Origin: JAEXNA01 sp037189585
Lineage (GTDB): Bacteria > Vulcanimicrobiota > Xenobia > Xenobiales > JADMJV01
Length of the DNA stretch: 64,000 bases
Direction of reading: 5' to 3'
NCBI GenBank assembly: GCA_037189585.1
Contig: JBBCJA010000042.1
Coordinates: 1 to 64,000, forward strand
In this document: piece after piece, positions 50,919 through 59,288 of the stretch
How the letters are laid out: each line of letters opens with the position of its first letter
Numbering within the stretch: position 1 is the first letter of the stretch
Position numbers and translations under genes: made by a program
The notes under the pieces: model-generated
What the model saw: only the letters and a program-made list of their open reading frames with translations
Told to the model about the DNA's origin: nothing
Database searches by the model: none

Positions 50919-52405
50919 TTCGGCTCCTCGGGAAGTTTCCGGTAAGCCTCGACGAGCTCTTCTCGAGACTCGGCCGGTAGACTGTCGAGGGCTTCCCACA
51001 GGAGAGCGATTCGTGTCGGCTGGTCGAGCTCACCGCGCTGGCCGACCAGGGTCTCGAAGCGCCGTTGCCAGGGGGTCAGCAGCAAGGCGCTGGGACCCTT
51101 TTTCTCATGGCTTGCTCCGGGGCGGGCCAGGTTCGCCGTGTCGGCGATTAAGGTTGACCAGGCCTTGGCCACCAGGGGAGCCTTGCGGTCGAAGAGCTTC
51201 GACTCGCTCGGGGTGATGCGAAAGAGAAACTTGTCGGGCTCGTTCGGGACCTGCAGGTAGACCTCACAACTTTCGGGCAACTCACGCTTGAGGACAAGTT
51301 TTAGGACCCGCTTTTGAAAATGCGCTTCTTCTAGAACCGCGGCACACCACAACGCGCGATCTCGAGCACTTTCGCCTCCGGCGGCCGGGTCTGGGGCGGA
51401 AAAGGCGGCCACGGGACGGCCAAGGACAAGCACCTGCCAAACCAGCTGATTCTCGACCGCGGCGGGTGCCACTCCGATTCCGCTCCATAGAGCCGTCGGT
51501 GGGGGAGCGGAGACGGTCTCAGCGGGCTGCCAGCTTCTGGCCCAGGCGCCTAAGCCAAGCATGAGAAGAGCCACGAGCCACGGCCACAAGGGTCGGGAAT
51601 GTGACTTCTCTTCCCAGACCACGCGGCGGGTAGGCGGAGACAGGCTGGTGCGCTCAGGAGCCGGCCCGGTCAGGAGCGCCTCCAGGGCTTGCCGCATCTC
51701 CACCGCGGAGTTGAAGCGGGTGGAAAGTCCAACGGCTCTGGCTACGATGTCATCGACGGCTGCCGGCAGGAGCGGATCGTGGACAGAGGGGACCGCGTCC
51801 TCGACCGAGGTGACGAGTTTTCCCGTAAGAAGACCCATCATCGTTAAACCGAGGGCGTGCAGATCTCTTTGCGGTAACCGCAGCAAGCTCTCCTCAGAGG
51901 GAAGGTACTCGGGAGTCCCGTTGTTCAAATCTCCCTCCCACGGTCCCGACAGAGGAGTCAGAGTGCTAAAGTCGCAGACCACGGCGCTCTCGTGATCGAG
52001 CATCAGATTGGATGGCTTGATGTCTCCATGCAGATATCCGGCTTGATGAAGTGCTTCCAGTCCTCGCAGAACGTCGATGCTCCAGCGGAGAGTCATTCGA
52101 AGAGGAACGCATCCTTTTTCAAAGTCCGCGCGACGGGCTTCCAGGTCGCCGCCGGAAAGTAGGGGATAGACGATGTAATGCTCACCTTCGGGGCTTATCC
52201 CGATCTCGGCGAATTGGCAGAGATGAGGGCTCGATGTGGAGCTCTTCAGTTGCTGGAGTTGAGCTTTTAGGGTGGAGGGGAGAGGATGGAGGAGGCGCTT
52301 TAAGGCCACCGTGTCGCCGCCCCCGACAGGCTGAGCGCGAAACACAGCTCCCGAGCTCCCTTCTCCGATCAACTCGACTAACTCGTACGATCCACAGGTT
52401 GTCAC
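50915..52405 (-). CDS. Ser/Thr protein kinase with C-terminal membrane anchor
   Basis: 496 residues. PknB-type kinase domain at about 7-250: GEGSSGAVF Gly loop, VALKR (Lys36), LHGDIKPSN (Asp128, non-RD), CDFS (Asp145, DFS in place of DFG), and GTPEYLPSEE for the APE region. A single transmembrane helix (about 273-290) leads to an extracytoplasmic domain of about 200 residues with no recognised fold. GTG start. First gene of the kinase-FHA/ABC-secreted operon and divergent from the PilZ gene. Confidence 0.9.
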   Translation of the reverse strand: MTTCGSYELVELIGEGSSGAVFRAQPVGGGDTVALKRLLHPLPSTLKAQLQQLKSSTSSPHLCQFAEIGISPEGEHYIVYPLLSGGDLEARRADFEKGCVPLRMTLRWSIDVLRGLEALHQAGYLHGDIKPSNLMLDHESAVVCDFSTLTPLSGPWEGDLNNGTPEYLPSEESLLRLPQRDLHALGLTMMGLLTGKLVTSVEDAVPSVHDPLLPAAVDDIVARAVGLSTRFNSAVEMRQALEALLTGPAPERTSLSPPTRRVVWEEKSHSRPLWPWLVALLMLGLGAWARSWQPAETVSAPPPTALWSGIGVAPAAVENQLVWQVLVLGRPVAAFSAPDPAAGGESARDRALWCAAVLEEAHFQKRVLKLVLKRELPESCEVYLQVPNEPDKFLFRITPSESKLFDRKAPLVAKAWSTLIADTANLARPGASHEKKGPSALLLTPWQRRFETLVGQRGELDQPTRIALLWEALDSLPAESREELVEAYRKLPEEPK

Positions 52406-52501
52406 TTTCTAAGGCTTGGACCACCGAATGGAGGAGACCTTCGGCAGGCCGGCGTGAGTGATGCTAGAATCAAGTCTTGTAGGAGGGCATGAGACAACCG
52501 T

Positions 52502-53089
52502 ATGCTGGATAAACTTAAAGGTCTACTCTTTACTCCCGATGCCGACTTTGTCGACTACAATGACGGCCTTGTGCTTTTTCGAACGGGACGAAAGCTTAAG
52601 GCTGAAACTGCCCGTGTCAATCTGCGAATGTCCTACGGCAAGGTGGTGGCCCACATCATCTTAGAGTCGTTTGACGAGTCGATGAATGTTTATCGAGCTA
52701 GGCTTCTCAACTATGAAGTCGTGACCGACCACCTCGGTCAGGAGAAACGCTCGGAGGTTCGTCTGCCCAAGGTGTTTCGAGTGACCTCGTCGGACCTGCC
52801 GGGTTACGCCGCGACCACCGAGGATATCTCCCTGAGCGGAGTTCGTCTAACAACCACCGCGCCGCTGGAGCGAGATCTGGATCTGGACCTCAAGATCGAA
52901 CTCGACGACCCGGAGATCCCCCCGATGGTTCTTCCCGCCATCGTGAAGTGGACCGCCACGCGGGTGGACCAGGGGTTTCATTCCGGCTTAAAGTTCACAG
53001 GTCTGACTCGCCAACAAGAGAGGATTATCGAGAGATACATTAGTGAACGTATCGCTCAGGAGCGCAAACTGCATACCCTGGAGGGGTAG
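52502..53089 (+). CDS. PilZ-domain protein
   Basis: 195 residues. The PilZ motifs are R83-x3-R87 (KRSEVR) and DISLSGVRL (about 108-116), so cyclic di-GMP binding is likely. About 80 residues precede them, with no recognised domain. ATG start. The next gene begins on the base after its stop codon, so the two are translationally coupled. Divergent from the kinase operon. Confidence 0.9.
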   Translation: MLDKLKGLLFTPDADFVDYNDGLVLFRTGRKLKAETARVNLRMSYGKVVAHIILESFDESMNVYRARLLNYEVVTDHLGQEKRSEVRLPKVFRVTSSDLPGYAATTEDISLSGVRLTTTAPLERDLDLDLKIELDDPEIPPMVLPAIVKWTATRVDQGFHSGLKFTGLTRQQERIIERYISERIAQERKLHTLEG

Positions 53090-53500
53090 ATGGTCAGCTC
53101 CCTTTATCACACGGCTATGAATATCGCGCCAAGGCTGACCCAGACGGCCTTGGTATTGACCCTTCTTTTCATATACGTGGTGGCGGTGGAGCTCAGTTTG
53201 CGTTTTGTGTGTCGCGTGCTTGGCGCGCCTAAACCGCCGTTCCTGGAGGCCGGCTGGATTGCGCTCTTTGCTTGTAGCGCTTTCAGCAACATTTTGGTGG
53301 CTATCGAAGCCCCCGGCTGGGCTTATTTTCTCAGTTTTTCATTGATTTCTTCGCTCGTCTACCAGGCCAAGATGAACTTGGAGTTTTTCCCCGCCGCGGT
53401 GATTGCGGTCTGCCAAATTACCTTTTTAGCGGTCGGGTTAGGAACGTTTATGGGACTGTACTACTATACCGGTATGGTCATTGAGCTCCCGTGGCTTTGA
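53090..53500 (+). CDS. Small polytopic membrane protein
   Basis: 136 residues with about four probable transmembrane helices. No family recognised. The ATG directly follows the PilZ stop codon, so it probably acts with PilZ (for example as a membrane receptor of it), which is inference. ileS follows 52 bases downstream. Confidence 0.7.
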   Translation: MVSSLYHTAMNIAPRLTQTALVLTLLFIYVVAVELSLRFVCRVLGAPKPPFLEAGWIALFACSAFSNILVAIEAPGWAYFLSFSLISSLVYQAKMNLEFFPAAVIAVCQITFLAVGLGTFMGLYYYTGMVIELPWL

Positions 53501-53552
53501 CCTTTCTGTTTGCTGAGCAGGTTTGTCACCAAACGGCGCAAAGTCGCTTCGA

Positions 53553-56500
53553 ATGTTTTCCGCGTTAGACACCAATCAAAAGCCTCCCGAGCGTGAGAAG
53601 GCGATCCTCGACCTTTGGAAGGAACGGGATGTGTTCGCGGCCAGCATCGCTTCACGCGAAAAGGCAGGGGCTCCCGAATGGGTGTTCTACGAGGGTCCGC
53701 CCACGGCCAACGGTAAGCCCGGCGTGCACCACGTCCAGGCTCGCGCTTACAAGGACCTTTTCCCTCGCTACAAGACCATGCGAGGCCACCTGGTTCGCCG
53801 CAAAGCGGGCTGGGACTGTCACGGCCTGCCGGTCGAGCTCGAGGTGGAGAAACGCCTGGGATTCGACGGCAAGGCCGACATCGAGAAGTACGGCGTGGAG
53901 CCGTTCAACAAGATGTGCCGCGAGTCGGTCATGGAGTACGAGCAGCTCTGGCGCGAGATGACCGAGCGGATCGGCTTTTGGGTCAACTTAGACGAAGCCT
54001 ACATGACCATGACCAACAACTTCGTGGAGAGCGTCTGGTGGTCGCTCAAGGAGTTGTGGAAGAAAGACCTGTTGTACGAAGGGTACAAGGTCGTTCCTTA
54101 CTGCGCCAAAGACGGCACGCCGCTGTCCTCTCACGAGGTCAGTCAGGGCTACAAGGACGTGGTCGACCCCTCGATCTACGTTCGCTTCCCCATCACCAAC
54201 GGTGAAGACTACGGTTTCCCCGAGAACGCCGCGCTGCTAGTCTGGACGACCACCCCCTGGACCCTGCCGGGCAACGTCGCCGCGGCGGTCTCTCCCAGCC
54301 TTCGCTACGTCGTGGTCAACGACGAAGCGGGACCCCTGGTCTTGGCCGAGACTTTGGTGGAGAAAGTTTTCGGCGAAGGCGCCGTCGCCTGGGACGGCTT
54401 CGAACCCGTGTCGGGAGAAGAGCTCTCCGGCGTTCGCTATCACGCTCCGTTTGACTTCGTGCCGGTGGACGAGGGGGCCCATCGCGTCGTGACGGGAGAC
54501 TTCGTCACCGCCGAGGACGGTACCGGAATCGTCCACATCGCGCCCGCCTTCGGCGCCGACGACCTGTCGATGGCGCGCGAGCACCAGCTTCCGGTGCTTC
54601 GCCCGGTGGACTCGACCGGCCACTTCTTGCCCGAGGCGAGCTTTTTGTCGGGACTCTGGTTTAAAGCGGCCGACAAGCCGGTGATGGAGGACCTGGCCAA
54701 GCGGGGACTTCTCTTTAAGAAGCTTGATTACGAGCACAGCTATCCTCACTGTTGGCGCTGCCGTAACCCCTTAATGTACTACGCCACCGACAGCTGGTTC
54801 ATCAACAATACGGCGCTCAAAGAGCGATTGATCGAAAAAAATGAGCAGTTGGACTGGCATCCGTCCCACATCAAGCACGGGCGCTACGGCGACTGGCTGA
54901 ACAACCTGGTCGACTGGGCGTTGTCGCGCAATCGCTACTGGGGAACGCCTCTTCCCATCTGGACCTGCGACGACTGCGGAAAGCAGCACTGCGTGGGCTC
55001 TTTTGAAGAGCTCGCTCAGATGTCGACTACCCCGCTCGACGTGAAGGCTCCGGATTTTGATCCTCACCGCCCCCACGTGGACCACATCTGCTTAAAGTGT
55101 CCGGACTGCTCCGGCACCATGCGACGGGTGCCCCCGGTCATCGACTGCTGGTACGACTCGGGCGCCATGCCGTTCGCCCAGCTGCACTATCCCTTCGAGA
55201 ACAAAGAGTACTTCGAGGGCGCCGCCTTCCCGGCCGACTTTATTTGTGAGGGTCTCGACCAGACTCGCGGATGGTTCAACAGCCTGCACCAGCTGGGCGT
55301 TCTGCTCTTCGACTCCATCGCCTACAAGAGCGTGATCTGCCACGGTCTCATCCTCGACGGCGAGGGCGAGAAGATGAGTAAGAGCCGCGGCAACGTGGTC
55401 GACCCGTGGAGCATCCTCAACTCCGAGGGCGCCGACGCCTTACGTTGGTATCTCTACGTTTCGGCCCCCCCAGAGCTGTCGCGACGCTTCTCCATCGAAC
55501 TGGTGGGTGAGACGGCGCGTCGTTTCCTGGGCACCATCTTCAATACCTACAACTTCTTTGTGATGAACGCCAACGCGTCCAAGATCGAGCTGGCCCAGGC
55601 CAAGCCGCCGGCCCAGCGCGACGCCTTGGACCGCTGGGTGTTGGCGCGATTGAACGCCCTGGTGAGAGAGGTCAGCGAGCTTCTAGACAACTTCGACTTA
55701 ACCCCGGCGGCCCGCGCTTTGGACAGCTTCGTCGACGATCTCTCCAACTGGTACGTGCGCCGCGCCCGACGCAAGTTCTGGGAGGAGGAGCCGGAAGCGT
55801 TCGCCACGCTATGGGAGACGCTGGAGACACTGGCCCGCCTGTTGGCGCCGTTCATCCCGTTCGCGGCGGAGAATCTGTACCAAGGGCTCCACTCCTATCA
55901 CGAAGCGCCCTTCGCCTCGGTCCATCTGGCCGACTGGCCGACCGCCGACACGGCCTTGATCGACGAGCCCCTGTTGGAGTCCACCGCGGTGCTGCAGAAG
56001 GTGGTCTCGCTGGGACGGGCGGCCCGCTCGGAAAGCGGCCATCGGGTGCGCCAGCCTCTCCCCGAGGTCCTGGTGCGGGTGCGCAACGAGGTCGAGCAGA
56101 AGGCGCTCGAGCAGTTGGCCGACCAACTGCTGGAGGAGCTCAACGTCAAGAAATTGCGCTTTTTGGGCAGCAACGAGGAGTTTCTCGAGTACGACCTCAA
56201 GCCGAACTTGAGGATCGTCGGACGAAAGTACGGCAAGCTGGTTCCCGCCCTGAAGGTTCGCTTGACCGAGGTCAACGGCAAGGAGGTCGCCGCGGCCGTG
56301 GCGGCGGGACAGACCTACACCATCGAGTTGGAAGGGCAGACCTTGCAACTCGAGCCGGAGGAGATCCTGGTGGAGGCCCGATCCCCGGGAGGGTACGCCG
56401 CGCAAGAGGACGGAGGCTACTTGGTCGCGCTTTCGACCGAGTTGACCCCGGAGTTGGAAAGAGAAGGCCTGGCCCGCGACATCGTTCGACACGTGCAAGA

Positions 56501-56744
56501 ACTGCGCAAGGGGAGCGACCTGGAGATCTCCGACCGGATCGCTCTTTATGTTTGGGGCGAATCGGACATGCTCAAGCAGACCGTGGAGGAGCACCAGGAG
56601 ACCATTTCCTCGGAAACCCTAGCGGTGTCCTTATCCTACGGCCCCGCGGTTCCCGAGGGAGCATTTCGTAAAGAGGTTGAGCTCAAAGTGCCGGAGCTCT
56701 CATTTTTGCTGGTATTGCGCAAGATCGAAGGGGAGTCGCCTTGA
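53553..56744 (+). CDS. ileS: Isoleucyl-tRNA synthetase
   Basis: 1063 residues, the usual IleS length. Class I features: the HIGH region reads PGVHHVQARAYKD (the HHxxAR form seen in IleS2/actinobacterial-type enzymes), the editing domain includes TTTPWTLPGN, and the KMSKS loop is EKMSKSRGN. Zinc Cys pairs are present (for example CDDCGKQHC; CPDC). Third-codon positions look more G/C-biased than in neighbours, which could reflect high expression or transfer. The next gene is translationally coupled by a TTGA overlap. Confidence 0.96.
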   Translation: MFSALDTNQKPPEREKAILDLWKERDVFAASIASREKAGAPEWVFYEGPPTANGKPGVHHVQARAYKDLFPRYKTMRGHLVRRKAGWDCHGLPVELEVEKRLGFDGKADIEKYGVEPFNKMCRESVMEYEQLWREMTERIGFWVNLDEAYMTMTNNFVESVWWSLKELWKKDLLYEGYKVVPYCAKDGTPLSSHEVSQGYKDVVDPSIYVRFPITNGEDYGFPENAALLVWTTTPWTLPGNVAAAVSPSLRYVVVNDEAGPLVLAETLVEKVFGEGAVAWDGFEPVSGEELSGVRYHAPFDFVPVDEGAHRVVTGDFVTAEDGTGIVHIAPAFGADDLSMAREHQLPVLRPVDSTGHFLPEASFLSGLWFKAADKPVMEDLAKRGLLFKKLDYEHSYPHCWRCRNPLMYYATDSWFINNTALKERLIEKNEQLDWHPSHIKHGRYGDWLNNLVDWALSRNRYWGTPLPIWTCDDCGKQHCVGSFEELAQMSTTPLDVKAPDFDPHRPHVDHICLKCPDCSGTMRRVPPVIDCWYDSGAMPFAQLHYPFENKEYFEGAAFPADFICEGLDQTRGWFNSLHQLGVLLFDSIAYKSVICHGLILDGEGEKMSKSRGNVVDPWSILNSEGADALRWYLYVSAPPELSRRFSIELVGETARRFLGTIFNTYNFFVMNANASKIELAQAKPPAQRDALDRWVLARLNALVREVSELLDNFDLTPAARALDSFVDDLSNWYVRRARRKFWEEEPEAFATLWETLETLARLLAPFIPFAAENLYQGLHSYHEAPFASVHLADWPTADTALIDEPLLESTAVLQKVVSLGRAARSESGHRVRQPLPEVLVRVRNEVEQKALEQLADQLLEELNVKKLRFLGSNEEFLEYDLKPNLRIVGRKYGKLVPALKVRLTEVNGKEVAAAVAAGQTYTIELEGQTLQLEPEEILVEARSPGGYAAQEDGGYLVALSTELTPELEREGLARDIVRHVQELRKGSDLEISDRIALYVWGESDMLKQTVEEHQETISSETLAVSLSYGPAVPEGAFRKEVELKVPELSFLLVLRKIEGESP

Positions 56745-57310
56745 GCCGAGCCCGTTCTTCGAAGTCCGCGCGGGAGGCCAGCATCGAGCTCGACATTCGG
56801 GATCTCGGGCTCGATACAGCGGCTTACGCCACCGACGAGCTGGACTTCGTGGTCACGCCGCGCCCTTTGCTTCTTCGTAACACGCTGGTGGAAAGGGCCA
56901 AAGCCTGGGTCGGACACGATTTCTCGGGGCAAAAGACCGAGCAGTGCGCCAATTTCGTCCGCCGCGTTTTGGCCGAATCGGGACTCCGGGTGGCGGCGGC
57001 GGTTAAGCCCTTCGATGTTCACCTGACCGGCGACTTACCCCAAGGTCCGGCGTTCGCCAACAGTTTTTTCTCTTCCGCCAACGGCCAACTCTTGGGTTAT
57101 GCGGAGCTACAGTCTGGTGACCTGATGGCCTTTCGCGATACCTACGAAGGTGACTTCCCCAAGGGATGCATCACCCACGTGGGGATCTACATCGACGATG
57201 ACGCGATGATCGACCGCTCCACCGCCGGCGAGCCTATCCGCCGCCAGGCGATGGACGCCTGGTGGAAGGAACGCTTCGTGGTCGGCCTGCGACCCAAAGA
57301 TCTGTGTTAG
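56741..57310 (+). CDS. NlpC/P60-like cysteine peptidase
   Basis: 189 residues from a TTG overlapping the ileS stop. QCANFVRRV (Cys69) and CITHVGIYI (His146) with a following DDD-type segment fit an NlpC/P60 papain-like fold that cleaves peptidoglycan peptides. No signal peptide is visible, unusual for a cell-wall hydrolase. Function is inferred from motifs. The about 110 bases after it carry nothing I can call. Confidence 0.75.
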   Translation: MSRARSSKSAREASIELDIRDLGLDTAAYATDELDFVVTPRPLLLRNTLVERAKAWVGHDFSGQKTEQCANFVRRVLAESGLRVAAAVKPFDVHLTGDLPQGPAFANSFFSSANGQLLGYAELQSGDLMAFRDTYEGDFPKGCITHVGIYIDDDAMIDRSTAGEPIRRQAMDAWWKERFVVGLRPKDLC

Positions 57311-57422
57311 CAAAAGTGGAGAATTTGTAACACTCCGTTCACACGTGGCCAGCTCGATCGACATTTTTGCTGGAGCAGTTCCGCTTAAATGCTGATATCA
57401 CTCACTCAAGGAGATACCAGCT

Positions 57423-58112
57423 ATGAATATCGGGAACAATAACGCCATCCAGGGATACAGCCGTCAGAGCTACGCCGCGGGTCAGGGCATCGAGCGAGCC
57501 GCTCAAATCGCGGGCAAAGTTGCAAACCAAATGACCGAACCTGGCCAGTGGAACGATACCTACACTCCCAGCAGCTTTCTGGCTCAGACCCGTAATCCTA
57601 GCTACGGACTTTTCTCGTCCGACTACGGAACTCAGGGATACGCCGTCGACGTCAACGGCAATGGGCGCTATGACCGCGGAGTCGACGGCGTCCTCGTTCT
57701 CGACTACAACGGCGATGGCAAATTTGATGACGCGGAAGTGAACGCCACAGGCTTCATGATGCGCTCGATGACGGGCAACTACGACTTCAACAATGACGGG
57801 AAGGTTTCCGCCGAGGAGGCTAGGGCCGGGCAGCACCATCGGGCCCACTTTGCCCAGTTGGACCTCAACCGGGACGGTCGCCTGAGCAACGAGGAGCTCT
57901 CGCGTGGAAACTTCGGAGTTTGGCAGGACACCAACGGGGACGGTCAGGTCTCCACCTACGAGAAGTTCTCGGTCTCGAGCATTTCCGTCCCAAAGGGAGT
58001 GGGCAGGGTGGACGGAGTCGACCCCTACCACGGCCGGGGTCAGGTCAGCACCCGCGGCTGGAACGAAACCGAGCAAGAAATCATGTCCAGACTTTCTAAA
58101 ATGGTGTGGTAA
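57423..58112 (+). CDS. EF-hand calcium-binding protein
   Basis: 229 residues with five EF-hand-like calcium loops (DVNGNGRYDRG, DYNGDGKFDDAE, DFNNDGKVSAEE, DLNRDGRLSNEE, DTNGDGQVSTYE). The N-terminus is Asn/Gln/Ala-rich without a classical signal peptide. AAGGAG precedes the ATG. Probably a secreted or periplasmic calcium-binding protein, but the export route is not evident. Confidence 0.85.
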   Translation: MNIGNNNAIQGYSRQSYAAGQGIERAAQIAGKVANQMTEPGQWNDTYTPSSFLAQTRNPSYGLFSSDYGTQGYAVDVNGNGRYDRGVDGVLVLDYNGDGKFDDAEVNATGFMMRSMTGNYDFNNDGKVSAEEARAGQHHRAHFAQLDLNRDGRLSNEELSRGNFGVWQDTNGDGQVSTYEKFSVSSISVPKGVGRVDGVDPYHGRGQVSTRGWNETEQEIMSRLSKMVW

Positions 58113-58235
58113 CACTCGGCATCGGCCAGGACCGAGTCGTGCCGGGCAACGGATGCCCGCGCGACGCGGTCCTGGTCTTGAAGAGCGCCGAAAGTGTTTC
58201 AGCTCTCTTTGAGAGCCATCCCGTAATCTGGCGGC

Positions 58236-59135
58236 ATGACAATCTCTCAACCCGTTCGTCGAGCTTCCTGGAGCGATCCGGCCTCGCCTCACCCTTCGGT
58301 CCGCTTCTCCCCCTCGGCGACTATCGACGAGGTTGCCGATACGCTGGAAACGATGTGGAGTGAGCGCACTCAGGGAGAGCACAAGGCTGTCGTCTTGATC
58401 CCCACCGAACGCTCTTGGAGGCCGGTCAAAGAACAGGACGATGTGCTCGAGATTGCCGATGCCGTGATGGACGCCGGTGGACTGCCCAGGCTGACCTACG
58501 TCGACGCGCCACGGAAGGAGTACGATGCCCTCGCTATTCCCGGTGGGATCGACGTGCATCCCGAGAACTACGGCGAGGTCATCGGGCCCGGAATGGACCC
58601 GAACGAACCCGACCGCTCTTTCGATCAGCTCGAGATCGGACTCATCCGCGACGCGGTGGACACCGGCAAACCCCTGCTCGGACATTGCCGAGGCTTTCAG
58701 ATCACCAACGTGGCTTTGGGCGGAAGCTTGATTCAGGATATCCCCACCGAGTGGAACGGTCGCGAAGGGTTTGAGACGCCCAGTCGAATCGACCATCGGC
58801 CCGAGGCCAGTCGTCACGATTTCCTGGCGCGTCACGACGGCGTCCAGCTCATTGTCACCGAGCCCGGATCCAATCTGCACTCTCTGGTCGGCGAGCTTGA
58901 CTCGGTCAACACCGTCCACCATCAGGGCGTCAAAGACCTCAGTCCGCGCCTGGAGGTGACAGCCTGGGGTCTCGACGGGATGGTGGAGGGGGTCCAGGTC
59001 AAGGGAGCCCCGCACCAGCAAGGCTACCAGTTTCACCCCGAGGCGCTACGTTACGGCGACGCGCGTTATCAGGGCCTCTACGACGGACTGGTCGACGACG
59101 CCGCCGCGTGGCGGGCCGCTCAGTCGAAAGATTGA
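58236..59135 (+). CDS. Class I glutamine amidotransferase-like peptidase C26 (PuuD/gamma-Glu hydrolase-like)
   Basis: 299 residues with the triad: nucleophile Cys in LLGHCRGFQI and His/Glu in QFHPEAL. The IPGGIDVHPENYG segment is typical of gamma-glutamyl-gamma-aminobutyrate hydrolases. Cytosolic by sequence. ATG start. A terminator-like inverted repeat follows about 100 bases downstream. Substrate not established. Confidence 0.88.
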   Translation: MTISQPVRRASWSDPASPHPSVRFSPSATIDEVADTLETMWSERTQGEHKAVVLIPTERSWRPVKEQDDVLEIADAVMDAGGLPRLTYVDAPRKEYDALAIPGGIDVHPENYGEVIGPGMDPNEPDRSFDQLEIGLIRDAVDTGKPLLGHCRGFQITNVALGGSLIQDIPTEWNGREGFETPSRIDHRPEASRHDFLARHDGVQLIVTEPGSNLHSLVGELDSVNTVHHQGVKDLSPRLEVTAWGLDGMVEGVQVKGAPHQQGYQFHPEALRYGDARYQGLYDGLVDDAAAWRAAQSKD

Positions 59136-59232
59136 CGTTCGAGACGTTCCGTCCCAAGGCGCCGGAGGTCGCCGACGTTTTGGGAGCGGTGTTGTGTGGA
59201 CCCGAGCTTGAAAAACAACCTTAGAGATGAAC

Positions 59233-59259
59233 AAAAAGTTAACGTCTGGTTAGCTTTTT
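59233..59259 (+). terminator. Imperfect hairpin between the C26 gene and subtilase paralogue 3
   Basis: AAAAAGTTAAC (59233-59243) and GTTAGCTTTTT (59249-59259) form an 11-bp stem with one wobble pair and a 5-base loop, ending in five T. It may terminate the C26 transcript; GATAAT starting at 59260 could be the -10 of the next gene. Confidence 0.55.
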
Positions 59260-59288
59260 GATAATGCGGGACTGTTACCGTTTAGAGC

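Noticed and set aside
55809..56594. Long minus-strand frame inside ileS
   Set aside because: Shadow of the strongly supported ileS frame; repetitive Gln/Leu/Arg-rich translation without motifs.
57402..59036. A 544-codon minus-strand frame opposite the EF-hand and C26 genes
   Set aside because: It covers two well-supported plus-strand genes and its translation has no family features; the openness follows from the codon bias of those genes.
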